This document shows positions 8,712-16,590 of a DNA stretch of 64,000 nucleotides, one piece after another. Numbering within the stretch: the first letter of the stretch is position 1; each line of letters opens with the position of its first letter. Below the pieces are notes generated by a model. That model had not been told where the DNA came from and ran no database searches. It saw only the letters and a program-made list of their open reading frames with translations. Source of the DNA: CAVRJC01 sp963721435 (GTDB lineage Bacteria; Actinomycetota; Acidimicrobiia; IMCC26256; DASPTH01); assembly GCA_963721435.1 (NCBI GenBank), contig CAVRJC010000006.1:434001-498000 (forward strand), read 5' to 3'. A program made the position numbers and the translations under genes.

Positions 8712-9992
8712 ATGGCAACCAGCCTCGCGGAGCCGACCGCCGAGCAACTCAGTGCGCAGACCCTCGAATGGCTGCGCGAGAACCTGCCCGCGGGCTGGAT
8801 CGAAGCGGTCGACGCCGGCGACGCGGAGAAGCTCGCGGCGCTGCGCGCCGGGCTCGACCTCGACGCCTGGTACATCGTGATGGGCGAGGCGGGGTACACG
8901 ACTCCCACGTGGCCCGCGGAGTACGGCGCCGGACTGTCGCTCACTCCCGGCCAGGCGCGTTCGGTCAACGAGGTCATCGGCCGCTATCAGGTGCCGCGCT
9001 CGTTCAACATCCTCGGTATCGGCATGGGCGGCCCGACGGTGCTGCAGTGGGGCACCGAGGAGATGAAGCACAAGTACCTGCGCAAGATCGCCACCAACGA
9101 GCAGATCTGGTGCCAGCTCTTCAGCGAGCCCGGGGCGGGCTCCGACGTCGCGGGGCTCGCCACGCGTGCCGACCGCGACGGCGAAGAGTGGATCGTCAAC
9201 GGACAGAAGGTGTGGACCACGCTCGCCCACATCGCCAAGATCGGGATGCTGGTCGCGCGCACGAACCCCGACCTGCCCAAGCACAAGGGGCTCAGCTACT
9301 TCCTCGTCGACATGCAGGCGCCCGGCGTGGAGGTGCGGCCGCTCGTGCAGATCACCGGCGACGCCGAGTTCAACGAGGTGTTCTTCACCGACGTCCGGAT
9401 CCCCGACGCCGATCGCGTCGGACCGGTCGGCGAAGGCTGGGCGGTCGCGCTCACCACGTTGATGAACGAGCGGATTGCGCTCTCGGGCGCGGGCTCGATC
9501 GGCGGCGAGGTCAGCGGTGGCGGCGCGGTCGGGCAGCTCATCGCACGGCACCGCCCCGTCGTGGATCCGTTGATGCGCCAGCGACTCGCGCGCAGTTACA
9601 TCAGCAACCAGATCATCGCCTGGAACAATCAACGTGCCGCCGCGCGTCGTCGCAGTGGCGGCGAGGCCGGGCCCGAGGGATCGATCACCAAGCTGCAGCA
9701 GGCGTTGCACAACCAGGAGCTGCAGAAGCTGGCCGTCGACCTCGCAGGTACCGACGGCATGGCATGGGTTGGCCCGTCACTCACCGCGGGTCGGCGGGTG
9801 GAGCGCGTGGCTGCCGTCGACACGAGCGCGGCAGGCACCGTGCGCGGCTTCTTGCGTTCGCAGGCGAACACCATCGAAGGTGGGACGTCGAACATCATGC
9901 GCAACATCCTCGGCGAGCGCGTGCTCGGGCTCCCGAAGGAGCCCGATCTGTCGCGCGAGCTCCCGTGGCGCGACGTTCCTCGCAACGCCTGA
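8712..9992 (+). CDS. Acyl-CoA dehydrogenase family protein (FadE-type)
   Basis: The 426-residue FAD enzyme shows the family signature LFSEPGAGSDVAGLATRA, the substrate-lid region QKVWTTLAHIAKIGMLVAR and the C-terminal TIEGGTSNIMRNILGERVLG, which holds the likely catalytic acid. It would oxidise an acyl-CoA to the enoyl-CoA and pass electrons to ETF; etfB and etfA are in this window at 21760-23539. The chosen start at ATG 8712 gives the usual N terminus and follows GGGGAGAAGGGTGG, a plausible ribosome-binding region. A TACCAT box lies at 8644-8649. The chain-length or steroid substrate cannot be told from sequence. Confidence 0.9.
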   Translation: MATSLAEPTAEQLSAQTLEWLRENLPAGWIEAVDAGDAEKLAALRAGLDLDAWYIVMGEAGYTTPTWPAEYGAGLSLTPGQARSVNEVIGRYQVPRSFNILGIGMGGPTVLQWGTEEMKHKYLRKIATNEQIWCQLFSEPGAGSDVAGLATRADRDGEEWIVNGQKVWTTLAHIAKIGMLVARTNPDLPKHKGLSYFLVDMQAPGVEVRPLVQITGDAEFNEVFFTDVRIPDADRVGPVGEGWAVALTTLMNERIALSGAGSIGGEVSGGGAVGQLIARHRPVVDPLMRQRLARSYISNQIIAWNNQRAAARRRSGGEAGPEGSITKLQQALHNQELQKLAVDLAGTDGMAWVGPSLTAGRRVERVAAVDTSAAGTVRGFLRSQANTIEGGTSNIMRNILGERVLGLPKEPDLSRELPWRDVPRNA

Positions 9993-10034
9993 TCCGCAGC
10001 GCTTGAGCCGCAAAGGCCTGAAGCGGTCGCCGGC

Positions 10035-11588
10035 TCAGCTCCTGCAGCGCCTTCCCGCGGCAGGCAGCCGGCCGCGGAGGAGGTAGGCGTCGACGGCTGC
10101 GTCGATGCACGCGCTCTTCAGGTACGACGTGTGCTCCGTGCTCACGAACGTCAGGAGACGGGATCCGGGCCACCGCGCGGCGGCGTCCTGGGCGCCCGAG
10201 TACGGCGTCGCGGGGTCGTCGGTGGTGCCGATCACGAGGGCGGGCGCGGCGCTCGTGACTCTGACGTCGCCGAGCTGCTCCGACGCGGGCGGCTGTGGGA
10301 GGCGAGGGTCGCAGCCGAGCGGCGAGCTGCCCGCGTCGCCGCCGAGGAACGGGTACTCGGCCGCAAGCTGATCGTGGAGCGCGACGAACTCGGCGAACGA
10401 CGGTGTGGGATCGAACCGATCGTCGCACAGGATCACGCCGATGACTTCGCTGATGTTGTCGTACGTGCCGTTGGGCCGGCGCCCGTTGTAGCTGTCGGCG
10501 AGTGACTGGAGCATCCAGCCGTCCCTGTGCGCGGTGGCGTCGTGCAACGCGGTGGCGAGATCCGGCCAGCCGTACTGCTTGTCGTAGAGCGCGGAGATCA
10601 GCGCGGTGTAGAAGTCGCCGACGCCGACACGCCGCTTGTCGCCGGCCAGCGTGTCGCCTCTCAACGTGAGGCCTTGCTCGAACCGCTGTTGGAGCGCGCG
10701 CAGCGCGGACGCGGGGTCCCCGTGCGAGTGGAAGGAGCACTTCGGCCGCGCCGCGCAGTCGGCGAGGAAGCTGTCGAGCGCGTGCTCGAACCCGTTGGCG
10801 TCGTCGATCAGCTCCTGCTCGGGTGTCACCGAGAGGTTCACCGGCGAGTCGAGCACGAAGTGGCCCACCCGATCGGGGAACATCTGCGCGTACACGGCCG
10901 CGATCACCGTGCCGTACGAGAAGCCGAGGAAGTCGAGAGTGTCGGTTCCCAGCGCGTTGCGGAAGCGGTCGAGGTCGCGTGCGACGTTCCGGGTGCCCAC
11001 CGCGGCGAGCCAGCTGCCGTTGCGATCGATGCAGCCCTGGTCGAGATCGACGGGCCACGCGGTGCCGTCGTAGAACGCCGGGAGCTCGGCCGCCCCGTCG
11101 GCGGTCGGGTCGGCCGCGTAGAGCGTGTCGGCGTCGGCCGCGCTGATGCAGCGGATCGGCTTCGACGATCCCACGCCGCGCGGGTCGAAGCTCACGATGT
11201 CGAACGCGTCTCGGATCTCGGAGGGCAGCTCGTCGACGAAGTACGGGAGGGTGTCGGTGCCGGCGTCGCCCGGCCCACCGAAGTTCACCACCAGGGCCCG
11301 ATGACTCGGGTTGGGCCCGAGCGCCCGGCTGCGGATCACCGCGATCCCCACCTGCTCGCCGTCGGGCTGGGCGTAGTCGACCGGGACGGTCAACGTCGCG
11401 CACTGGAACGACTTGTGACAGCGCTTCCACGCGAGGGCGGTCGGCGCGGTCGACGCGGTCGTCGTGCTCGCGGCCGGCGCCGTCGTCGCGGCGGCTGCCG
11501 CGGGGCGCGCCGTGCCTGCCCCAATGGTTGCCCCGACGGTGCCGAGGAGCACGACGGCGAGCGTCGCGGCACGCACTCGGGGGAACAC
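10035..11588 (-). CDS. Secreted alpha/beta hydrolase, tripeptidyl-aminopeptidase-like (TAP C-terminal domain)
   Basis: The 517-residue protein begins with a basic stretch, a hydrophobic core and an AxA-rich region typical of a signal peptide. The hydrolase core carries VVNFGGPGDAG (oxyanion region) and GFSYGTV with nucleophile Ser224. The C-terminal TAP-like domain includes PALVIGTTDDPATPYSGA (acid) and STEHTSYLKSACI (His). Relatives are Streptomyces tripeptidyl aminopeptidases and other exported esterases or peptidases; the peptide specificity is not readable. The GTG start at 11588 is preceded by TACGCT with a 6-nt spacer, indicating a leaderless transcript. Confidence 0.88.
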   Translation of the reverse strand: MFPRVRAATLAVVLLGTVGATIGAGTARPAAAAATTAPAASTTTASTAPTALAWKRCHKSFQCATLTVPVDYAQPDGEQVGIAVIRSRALGPNPSHRALVVNFGGPGDAGTDTLPYFVDELPSEIRDAFDIVSFDPRGVGSSKPIRCISAADADTLYAADPTADGAAELPAFYDGTAWPVDLDQGCIDRNGSWLAAVGTRNVARDLDRFRNALGTDTLDFLGFSYGTVIAAVYAQMFPDRVGHFVLDSPVNLSVTPEQELIDDANGFEHALDSFLADCAARPKCSFHSHGDPASALRALQQRFEQGLTLRGDTLAGDKRRVGVGDFYTALISALYDKQYGWPDLATALHDATAHRDGWMLQSLADSYNGRRPNGTYDNISEVIGVILCDDRFDPTPSFAEFVALHDQLAAEYPFLGGDAGSSPLGCDPRLPQPPASEQLGDVRVTSAAPALVIGTTDDPATPYSGAQDAAARWPGSRLLTFVSTEHTSYLKSACIDAAVDAYLLRGRLPAAGRRCRS

Positions 11589-11665
11589 CGGCAGAGCGTA
11601 CCGGCGCGCGTTTGTTCGGAGGCTTCATGCGCTCGCAGCCTTCAGGCGTTCGCTAGGTTCAGGCG

Positions 11666-12033
11666 GTGGCGAAGTTCCTCAGCGACGAATGGCTCGACGT
11701 CGTGCGCGCGCACGCGGGCGGGAAGGCCGGCGAGCTCTCGGTGCGGCTCCACGTCGCGGTCGGTGACGCGCAGTTCCACGCGATCGTGGTGGACGGCTCG
11801 CTCGAGACGTTGGCCGCGGGCCCGCTCGGCGACGCCGACGTCTCGCTCACCCTTCCGCTCGAGGATGCGGTCGCGGTGCAACGGGGTGACACTGACCCGA
11901 CCGTGCTGTTCATGCAGGGCCGGATGAAGACTGCAGGGCGATCCCGGCAAGTTGCTCGGGCTGCTCGCGTGCAGCGCGCAGCCCGGTTACGCAGTGCTGC
12001 GCGAGCGCGGTCGCCGGGTCCACCGAGTTCTGA
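11666..12033 (+). pseudogene. SCP2-like sterol-carrier domain protein, disrupted by two single-base insertions
   Basis: From GTG 11666 (TAGGTT box at 11654-11659, 6-nt spacer) the frame reads a small SCP2-type protein through LFMQGRMKTAG. Homology then continues one frame over as DPGKLLGLLACSAQPGYAVL, and again in a third frame as VAGSTEF followed by TGA at 12031-12033. Removing one G from GGG (11936-11938) and one from GG (12009-12010) restores a continuous 121-codon protein of normal SCP2 length. SCP2 domains bind lipids or acyl-CoA. Read literally, the first frame runs to 12100 with an unrelated arginine-rich tail. Assembly error is my preferred explanation; recent pseudogenisation is the alternative. 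Confidence 0.7.
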
Positions 12034-12059
12034 GCCGCGCGTCCCGATGTTGGTGCCGG

Positions 12060-12887
12060 TCAGCCGCGCTGGAGCTCGCGCAGCTGTCGCCACCCGATGA
12101 GCGTCACGTGCGCGCGCTCGAGCAGGTCGAGGAGCGACGCGTCGCGGGTGAGGTAGACGTAGTCCTCGACGCGGCCCGACCAATCACCGCACGCGGCCCG
12201 GAGCTCGTCGGTGTCGGCACCGGGATGCAGTGAGATCTCGGTGACGCCGGGCGCGAGCTCGAACAGGAGCCGCTCGACGCGCCGGGCCGCACCCGGCGCG
12301 TAGGTGACGACGCGATCGGGAAACACCGCGCCTTCCTCCGCCGCCAGCCGCCGGAACGGGAAGCCCGCGACCCGTTCGGTCGCTTCGTCGCCGATGCGCA
12401 TGGGCAGGCCGAATTCGACCGCGAGCTCGAGGTAGACGTCGAAGAACTCCGGGCGTGGCTCGAGCGTGCCGAGATGGCTGTCGAGGTGGCTCACGTCGAA
12501 GCCCCACACGATGGCCCGTTCGATCTGGGCGCGGCACTCCCGTCGCACTTCGTCGACGTCGGCGTGGTCCCACGCGTCCTCGACCGTGCGAGGGAACCCG
12601 CCGTCGCCGTCGAGCAGGCTGGGTGCGTGCGTGATGGGACCCCACCGGTAGGTGTCGAGCTCGGCGTTGAGGGTGAGGTGCACGCCGACGTCGTCGCCGC
12701 GGTAGCGGGCGGCCGCGTCGCGCGCCCACGGGCACGGCACCATGAGTGACGCGCTCGTGGCCACCCCGAGCCGCAGTGCCTCATAGCCGGCGACGTTGGC
12801 GGAGTGCGTGAGCCCGAGGTCGTCGCAGTTGACGATCAGCAGCTTCGCGTCGGGCGCGTACCCGAGCCGTTCGGCGAGCGTTGCCAT
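12060..12887 (-). CDS. YdjC/ChbG-family carbohydrate deacetylase
   Basis: The 275-residue protein starts LLIVNCDDLGLTHSAN, the DD motif that opens the metal-dependent deacetylase fold. It continues with GVHLTLNAE and HLDSHLGTLEP, whose His residues complete the metal site, and ends with EISLHPG. Family members remove acetyl groups from chito- or other oligosaccharides, or from lipid-linked sugars (HpnK). The physiological sugar is unknown. ATG 12887 was chosen because the family begins at this point; the open frame continues upstream but without family-like sequence. A TACGAT box lies 9 nt upstream. Confidence 0.87.
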   Translation of the reverse strand: MATLAERLGYAPDAKLLIVNCDDLGLTHSANVAGYEALRLGVATSASLMVPCPWARDAAARYRGDDVGVHLTLNAELDTYRWGPITHAPSLLDGDGGFPRTVEDAWDHADVDEVRRECRAQIERAIVWGFDVSHLDSHLGTLEPRPEFFDVYLELAVEFGLPMRIGDEATERVAGFPFRRLAAEEGAVFPDRVVTYAPGAARRVERLLFELAPGVTEISLHPGADTDELRAACGDWSGRVEDYVYLTRDASLLDLLERAHVTLIGWRQLRELQRG

Positions 12888-12957
12888 GTGGCGACGATCG
12901 TACCGCCCGTGTGCTTGCAGGCTGTTCGTCGGGATGGGCCGTCTACCCTGCGACCCC

Positions 12958-13590
12958 GTGGAGCAGTGGCGGCGACCGGCAACCGTGCTCGCGGCCCTCG
13001 CCCTCCTGGTGCTGACCGTGTGCAGCGGTGGAGGCTCCGACACTGCATCGACCGCGAGCACGACGACACCCGGAGCCGCGGGCTCCACGCCCGCCGCCGA
13101 TCCGTGCCAGTCGTTCCGGGGCGCGACCGCGCCGCGCACGTCGGCGGGCGCGACCGCGCCCGGCTTGTTGATCGACGCGACCGCGGGCGGAGTCGGTTGC
13201 CTCGACCGCGTGGAGTTCACGTTCCGCTCGCTGGGCGACGGCACACCCGCGGGCCAGGGCCTCGCGCCCGGGTACACCGTGGAGTACAAGGACGACGGTC
13301 ACTTCATGGACGGCGACACCGCAATCTCGGTCGAGGGCAGCGCGTGGCTGCTCGTGACGATGAAGCCGGCGTCGAGCTACGAGATCAACACCGACCCGAC
13401 CGCGAAGAAGGTCCCCACGTACCTCGGCAACCTCTTGTTGCGGTGGTCGACGCACAACCATCTGCAAGTGGTGCGCCGGCTCGAAGACGTGCAGGACACC
13501 GTGCAGTGGGTGATCAGCCTCGACGAGAAGCGCCCGTTCGTCGTCGATGCCGCGCGCGACCCGACTCGCATCACGATCTGGATCGGGTAG
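12958..13590 (+). CDS. Exported AMIN-like domain protein, possible lipoprotein
   Basis: The 210-residue protein has an N-terminal hydrophobic segment ending LLVLTVCSGGGS. This is a possible lipobox, although Val before the Cys is not ideal. A Thr/Ala/Gly-rich linker follows, then a beta-rich domain from CLDRVEFTFRS through SAWLLVTMKPAS to VQWVISLDEKRPFVVDAAR and ITIWIG. This resembles AMIN-like cell-envelope domains of actinobacteria. GTG 12958 follows TACCCT (12944-12949) by 8 nt; an in-frame ATG at 12934 would lie upstream of that box. Role unknown, probably at the outer face of the cytoplasmic membrane. Confidence 0.7.
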   Translation: MEQWRRPATVLAALALLVLTVCSGGGSDTASTASTTTPGAAGSTPAADPCQSFRGATAPRTSAGATAPGLLIDATAGGVGCLDRVEFTFRSLGDGTPAGQGLAPGYTVEYKDDGHFMDGDTAISVEGSAWLLVTMKPASSYEINTDPTAKKVPTYLGNLLLRWSTHNHLQVVRRLEDVQDTVQWVISLDEKRPFVVDAARDPTRITIWIG

Positions 13591-13605
13591 CCCGCGCGCG
13601 TCAGG

Positions 13606-14583
13606 TCAACGGAGATCGAGCACGATCTTGCCGAACACCGCGTCGGCCGCGAGGAGTTCGTAGGCCTCGCGCGCGTCGTCGAGCGGGAACGTGCGCGCGA
13701 TCACCGGTGCGATCGCGCCCGATTCGAGCAGCGGCACGACGTCGCGCGTGAACGCGTCGGTGGCCGCCGCCTTCTGCTCGGGCGTGCGACCGCGCAGCAT
13801 CGTTCCGTGGATGCGGAGTCGCTTGAACATGGTCGACCCGATGTCGAGCTCGGCGCGCGCGCCCGCCTGTGACGCGACCAGCACGATGCGCCCGAGTTGC
13901 GCCGCGGCGCGGATGTCGGCTTCCACGTAGGGGCCACCGACGAGGTCGATGGTGACGTCGATCGGGCCCGCGGCGCCGGTGATCTCGTCGGCCAGTGCGA
14001 TGGGGTCGAGCTCACGTGCCGCGAGCACCGCGTGATCCAACCCGAAGGCGACGCACTGCTCCAGCTTGTCGGCCGTCCGCGACGTGCCGACCACCGTGCA
14101 CCCGAAGGCGTGCGCGAGCTGCACCGCTGCCGTGCCCACGCCCGAGCCCGCCGCGTGCACGAGCACGGTCTCGCCGCGCTGGACGCCGGCTTGGGTGACC
14201 ATCGCGTCGTGGGCGGTGATGAACACCTCGGGCACCCCGCCCGCGGCGACGAGATCGAGCGCGTCGGGGACGCGCGCGCACTGCGCGGCGGGGACCGCGA
14301 GCAGCTCGGCCTGCGCGCCGCCACCGGCGATGCCGAAGACGTGCGTCCCGACCGCGGGTGCGCGCACACCGGCACCGAGGGCGACGACGACACCGGCGAA
14401 CTCGAGGCCGGGGATGTCGGCCGGCGACCCGGGCGGGGCGGGATAGAAGCCGGCGAGCTGGGCGAGATCGGCTCGGTTCAGGCCGGCGCCGTGCACGCGC
14501 ACCAGCACGTCGCCGGCTGCGGGCGCGGGGTCGGCGCGGACGGCTGCCACGAGCTGACCGTCGACGATCGTGAGCGCGCGGAT
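13606..14583 (-). CDS. Zinc-independent quinone oxidoreductase (MDR superfamily)
   Basis: The protein has the GroES-like N-terminal domain (GDVLVRVHGAGLNRADLAQL, then PGLEFAGVVVALGAGVR) and the NADPH-binding Rossmann region (VLVHAAGSGVGTAAVQLAHA). These are typical of NADPH:quinone/enoyl reductases without catalytic zinc. The first conventional start is GTG 14550, but in-frame sequence upstream reads IRALTIVDGQLV and supplies the normal first strand of the family. The codon at its head (14581-14583) is ATC, 8 nt downstream of a TAGCCT box. The start therefore appears to be a non-standard ATC, or an ATG altered by mutation or sequencing error. Length is 325 residues from 14583 or 314 from 14550. 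Confidence 0.85.
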   Translation of the reverse strand: MRALTIVDGQLVAAVRADPAPAAGDVLVRVHGAGLNRADLAQLAGFYPAPPGSPADIPGLEFAGVVVALGAGVRAPAVGTHVFGIAGGGAQAELLAVPAAQCARVPDALDLVAAGGVPEVFITAHDAMVTQAGVQRGETVLVHAAGSGVGTAAVQLAHAFGCTVVGTSRTADKLEQCVAFGLDHAVLAARELDPIALADEITGAAGPIDVTIDLVGGPYVEADIRAAAQLGRIVLVASQAGARAELDIGSTMFKRLRIHGTMLRGRTPEQKAAATDAFTRDVVPLLESGAIAPVIARTFPLDDAREAYELLAADAVFGKIVLDLR

Positions 14584-14642
14584 CGGGGCGGAGGCTATCG
14601 CTGCCGCCCGTGGGCAGATCCTGGTCGCGCTACGTTGCCGAC

Positions 14643-14999
14643 ATGGCCGTTCCGGTGCTCGTCGTCCTCGATGACGACGGCGAGGCAGTGGCTCTCGACG
14701 CCGACGAGCTCGCGATGCTCTCCGCGATCAGCGACGGGCTCGACCGGGCCACGGTGTCGGCCTGCCCCACGTGCAGGAGCCGGATCGTCGCGGCGGTCGC
14801 GCTCGCCGACCTCCTGCGCGAGGCGCCGCCGTTCGGTGGCAGCAGCGCGCTGCTCGATCTCGCCGACGACGCGCCGACGTTGCATCTCTACGTGCGCGAT
14901 CTCGAAGCGTCCTGCCGTCATCCCGGCTGGCGCGACCCAGGGTTCGACGAGTGGTCGGACGCGATGATCGACCTGGTGGACCGCCCCGGCCCGCGCTGA
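14643..14999 (+). CDS. Small conserved hypothetical protein with a CxxC pair
   Basis: The 118-residue acidic protein begins MAVPVLVVLDDDGEAVAL. It contains ACPTCRSRIVAAVALADLL, whose Cys-x-x-Cys could bind zinc, and ends in a Trp/Asp-rich tail. No catalytic family is recognisable and there is no signal peptide or membrane segment. The start is well supported: TACGTT (14631-14636) lies exactly 6 nt before ATG. It is divergent from the quinone oxidoreductase, the two leaderless boxes being 33 bp apart, and convergent with the DsbA-like gene 22 bp away. Confidence 0.7.
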   Translation: MAVPVLVVLDDDGEAVALDADELAMLSAISDGLDRATVSACPTCRSRIVAAVALADLLREAPPFGGSSALLDLADDAPTLHLYVRDLEASCRHPGWRDPGFDEWSDAMIDLVDRPGPR

Positions 15000-15021
15000 G
15001 TGCTCGCGGCGCGTGTGTGCG

Positions 15022-15615
15022 CTAACGCGGGATGCGCGGCCGCTTGAACTCGTTCAGTGCTGTCCACTGGAGAAGGCCGAGCAGCTTCTCGAGGTCGTCG
15101 ACATTGCCGCGGTCCATGAAGCGCACGAACGCGGCCTGGTCGCCTTCGAGGAACGTCGGGACGCCGAACACGCCGTACTGCTCGACGCACTCGGAGTGCT
15201 CGGCCGCGAGCGTCTTCAACGGGCGGCCGCTCTTGGCCTCCTCGGCGACCGCATCGGGATCGAGGCCCGTCGACGCGACCGCTTCGCGCAGCACGTCTTC
15301 GTCCTTCAGCTGCTTGCCGTGCTCGTGCCGGGCGGCGAACAGCGCGATGTGGGCGTCGAAGAACTGGTCGGGGAACGCGTCACGCACGGCGATGCCGTAG
15401 AGCAACGAGAGCACACCGGTGCCCCATTCCTCGGGCTCGCGGTCCCACACCGGCGGCTCGCCTTCTTCGACGTGCACCTGGTCGAGCGAGAACGGCACGA
15501 AGCGGAAGTCGAATTCCGTGGCCCGTCCCTCGCGGATGAACTGGATGGCGGCGAGGTTGCCGTTGTACGCGAACGGACAGCGGTAGTCGAAGGTGACGCC
15601 GATCGAGCGAGCCAC
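15022..15615 (-). CDS. DsbA-family thioredoxin-fold protein (FrnE / HCCA isomerase-like)
   Basis: The 197-residue protein starts VTFDYRCPFAYNGNLAAIQF, in which a single Cys replaces the usual CxxC. It ends with YGVFGVPTFL, the cis-proline loop, around a helical insertion. This fits the DsbA / 2-hydroxychromene-2-carboxylate isomerase group of actinobacterial proteins. No signal peptide is seen, so it acts in the cytoplasm. With only one active-site Cys a disulfide oxidase role is unlikely, and a glutathione- or mycothiol-like transferase or isomerase role is possible. GTG 15615 follows a strong GGAGG Shine-Dalgarno, which fixes the start. Confidence 0.83.
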   Translation of the reverse strand: MARSIGVTFDYRCPFAYNGNLAAIQFIREGRATEFDFRFVPFSLDQVHVEEGEPPVWDREPEEWGTGVLSLLYGIAVRDAFPDQFFDAHIALFAARHEHGKQLKDEDVLREAVASTGLDPDAVAEEAKSGRPLKTLAAEHSECVEQYGVFGVPTFLEGDQAAFVRFMDRGNVDDLEKLLGLLQWTALNEFKRPRIPR

Positions 15616-15674
15616 GGGGACCTCCGCATTTCATGGGCCCAATTCGCGGGCCGCGTCCAGTGGGTCGTTCGAGG

Positions 15675-16235
15675 CTACCTGCCGTTCAGGGGGAGCACCT
15701 TGCGAGCGACCGCGCCCATCGCCAATCCGAGGGCCGCGCCGGCGATGATGTCGGAAGCGTGGTGCATGCGCACGTAGACGCGGCTCGCCGCGACCATGGC
15801 CGCCAGGCCGTACAGCAGGGGAGTGGCGGGACCGCCGGCGAGGACGGTCGCGGCGGTGAACGCCGACGCCGCGTGCCCCGACGGGAACGAGCTGGTGATC
15901 GGCCGGTGCATGCCGTAGGGAAGCTTCTCCTCGATGTTCTCGAGCGGCGGGCGGACGCGCCGGAAGCACTGCTTGATGGGCCCGTTCGTGAGCGCGGAGT
16001 CCATTCCCATGATCGCCCCGAGGCGCAACGCGATCGCGGGGTCGCCGGCCCACGCGGCGCGGAGCGCGCCGATCGACAACCACAAGAGGCCGTGATCGGC
16101 CGCGCTCGACAAGCCGTAGAAGATGGGGTCGAGGCGCGGGCTGCGGACGCCGTCGGCCCACTTGTCGACGGCTTCGTCGAACTCGATGACTCGGTCGACG
16201 AAACGCGCCAATCGGGGCGATCGACCCGTGAGCAC
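15675..16235 (-). CDS. PAP2-family membrane phosphatase
   Basis: The protein (186 residues from GTG 16235) has several hydrophobic segments and the three PAP2 motifs: KQCFRRVRPP, FPSGHAASAF and SRVYVRMHHASDIIAGAALG. This is the acid-phosphatase fold of undecaprenyl-pyrophosphate and phosphatidate phosphatases, acting at the outer face of the membrane. GTG 16259 is also in frame, but TACGCT (coding strand, 16243-16248) sits 7 nt before GTG 16235, so I prefer the shorter form. A perfect TTGACA lies at 16270-16275, 21 bp from the box, longer than ideal. The lipid substrate is inferred only from the family. Confidence 0.83.
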   Translation of the reverse strand: MLTGRSPRLARFVDRVIEFDEAVDKWADGVRSPRLDPIFYGLSSAADHGLLWLSIGALRAAWAGDPAIALRLGAIMGMDSALTNGPIKQCFRRVRPPLENIEEKLPYGMHRPITSSFPSGHAASAFTAATVLAGGPATPLLYGLAAMVAASRVYVRMHHASDIIAGAALGLAMGAVARKVLPLNGR

Positions 16236-16261
16236 GCACGAGAGCGTAGAGCACCTCACAT

Positions 16262-16578
16262 GAGAAACTTGTCAAGGCGGCTCACGTCCGGAGCGGGGCT
16301 GCAACTCCGCTACCGCGCGCCGGGCCAGGTGCTCGATCTCGCGGCTCGCGCACGGCCTCGCCGAACGCGACGGGCTGGGCAAGCAGGTCACCCTGCTCAG
16401 CGCGCCCGACGCGAAGGGCCTCGAGTTCGACGCGGTCGTGGTCGTCGAGCCGGCTTCGATCGCGGGCGACACCGCGCGTGGCCTCCGCCTGCTGTACGTC
16501 GCGTTGACGCGACCGATCCAGCATCTGTCGATCGTGCACGCGCTCCCGCTCCCGGACGCGCTGGTGGCCACGACCTGA
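16262..16578 (+). pseudogene. Remnant of a HelD/HelR-like superfamily I helicase (C-terminal fragment)
   Basis: In one frame the segment reads GLQLRYRAPGQVLDLA, like the NYRTP region of HelD-type ATPases. In the next frame, to the stop at 16576-16578, it reads SRLAHGLAERDGLGKQVTLL, then KGLEFDAVVVVEPASI and LRLLYVALTRPIQHLSIVHA, the last two helicase motifs. Roughly 60 or more residues normally separating these blocks are missing and no start exists, so this is an internally deleted, 5'-truncated pseudogene. The parent family includes the RNA-polymerase recycling ATPase HelR. It fills the 355-nt gap between the PAP2 and nuclease genes. Confidence 0.68.
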
Positions 16579-16590
16579 GCCGGTGCGCCC

